Below, piece by piece: positions 6,370 through 6,830 of a stretch of DNA of 6,830 bases. A program made the position numbers and the translations under genes. Position 1 is the stretch's first letter; every line of letters starts with the position of its first letter. Origin of the DNA: Conexibacter sp. (GTDB taxonomy: Bacteria; Actinomycetota; Thermoleophilia; Solirubrobacterales; Solirubrobacteraceae); NCBI GenBank assembly GCA_025964295.1, contig JAOPZD010000493.1:1-6830 (forward strand), in the 5' to 3' direction. The notes beneath the pieces were generated by a model. It ran no database searches and had not been told where the DNA came from. It saw only the letters and a program-made list of their open reading frames with translations.

Positions 6370-6828
6370 CTAGAAGGCCGGGGGCTGTCCGAACATCTCG
6401 CCGAGCTTCATCGCGACGGCGAAGTCGCCGGCCAGCTCCATGCGGCCGGTGAGGACGGCCTTGACGGGATCGAGGTCGCGGCCGGCGATGCGGATGAAGT
6501 CGGCGGTCGAGAGCGTGATGGTGAGCTTGGCGTCGTGAGAGGCACCGGGCCGGGCGGTGGCGCGGTCGCCGGCGATCGAGACCGTCCAGGGCCGGATCGC
6601 CTCGCCGTCGCCGGCGCGCAGGTTGTACTGGATGTCGCCGGTGAAGCCGGCCGCGCGCGCGGGCACGAACTGGCGCTCCATGCCGGCGAAGATCACCTTC
6701 AGCCCGGCGCCGGAGCCGGCGGTGCGCTCCAGGCGCTGGTCGTCGGCACGGCCGACGAAGGCCTGAAAGGCCTGCTCGCCGCGGGCCTCGAGGGTGCGGC
6801 GCAGCGCCGCGACGGTCGCGCGGGGCGC
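6370..6828 (-). CDS. SCP2 sterol-carrier-domain protein (C-terminal part, runs in from right edge)
   Basis: An open frame of 152 residues enters from the right edge without a stop and ends with TAG at 6372-6370. The last ~100 residues fit an SCP2/sterol-binding fold: a GDIQYNLRAGDG strand-turn, a PWTVSIAGDRATA pair, DAKLTITLSTADFIRIAGRDLDP, then the typical end TGRMELAGDFAVAMKLGEMF, matching the family's '.tG.l...Gd...a..L' signature. Upstream of this are about 40 residues rich in Ala, Arg and Gln that probably belong to a preceding helical region or domain. A GTG at 6696 could start a 108-residue version, but it would fall just inside the domain, and the coding frame continues upstream, so a longer protein is more likely. 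SCP2 domains bind lipids or acyl groups; the ligand here is unknown. The product may be a stand-alone lipid-binding protein or the tail of a larger one. Confidence 0.8.
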   Translation of the reverse strand, partial: APRATVAALRRTLEARGEQAFQAFVGRADDQRLERTAGSGAGLKVIFAGMERQFVPARAAGFTGDIQYNLRAGDGEAIRPWTVSIAGDRATARPGASHDAKLTITLSTADFIRIAGRDLDPVKAVLTGRMELAGDFAVAMKLGEMFGQPPAF

Positions 6829-6830
6829 GC

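Noticed and set aside
1..6830. CRISPR arrays, insertion sequences, tRNA or rRNA genes
   Set aside because: No regularly spaced direct repeats, transposase-like frames, terminal inverted repeats or RNA-gene signatures were seen on either strand.

Overview
The window is 6.8 kb of very GC-rich DNA. By eye it is about 65-80% G+C, and every supported gene reads on the minus strand. The GC content, an SCP2-domain protein, and a perfect Gram-positive/actinobacterial LexA box (CGAAC-N4-GTTCG) in front of a Y-family polymerase-like gene suggest a high-GC actinobacterium. The style resembles Thermoleophilia/Solirubrobacterales, but that placement is inferred from composition and not proven.

Layout in the direction of transcription (right to left): (1) the 3' part of an SCP2 sterol-carrier domain gene (6370-6828, entering from the right edge); (2) an 87-nt gap with a 7-bp stem-loop; (3) an extended-SDR NAD-dependent sugar-nucleotide epimerase/dehydratase (5296-6282); (4) a large polytopic GT-C-like membrane protein (3363-5303), overlapping the epimerase by 8 nt; (5) a 117-nt gap; (6) a clear paralogue of gene 4 (1353-3245); (7) an LPG-synthase-TM/flippase-like membrane protein (439-1356), overlapping gene 6 by 4 nt (ATGA); (8) a 51-nt gap holding a LexA operator; (9) the 5' end of an ImuB-like, apparently catalytically dead Y-family polymerase homologue (1-387, leaving at the left edge).

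Genes 3-7 look like one cell-envelope glycan or glycolipid unit. The soluble epimerase would supply a sugar nucleotide. The two tandem GT-C-like proteins would act at the outer face of the membrane on lipid-linked sugars. The UPF0104/AglD-like protein would handle the lipid carrier or its translocation. No polyprenyl-phosphate glycosyltransferase (GT-A) is visible in the window, so donor synthesis must be encoded elsewhere or beyond the edges. Gene 9 is a separate SOS-controlled unit for damage-tolerant DNA synthesis.

The most notable observations are the SOS box beside a catalytically degenerate Y-family protein, the tandem GT-C paralogues with a C-terminal beta-rich domain of unknown role, and a sharp switch of synonymous codon choice in the middle of the flippase-like gene (C-ending to G-ending at about position 960).
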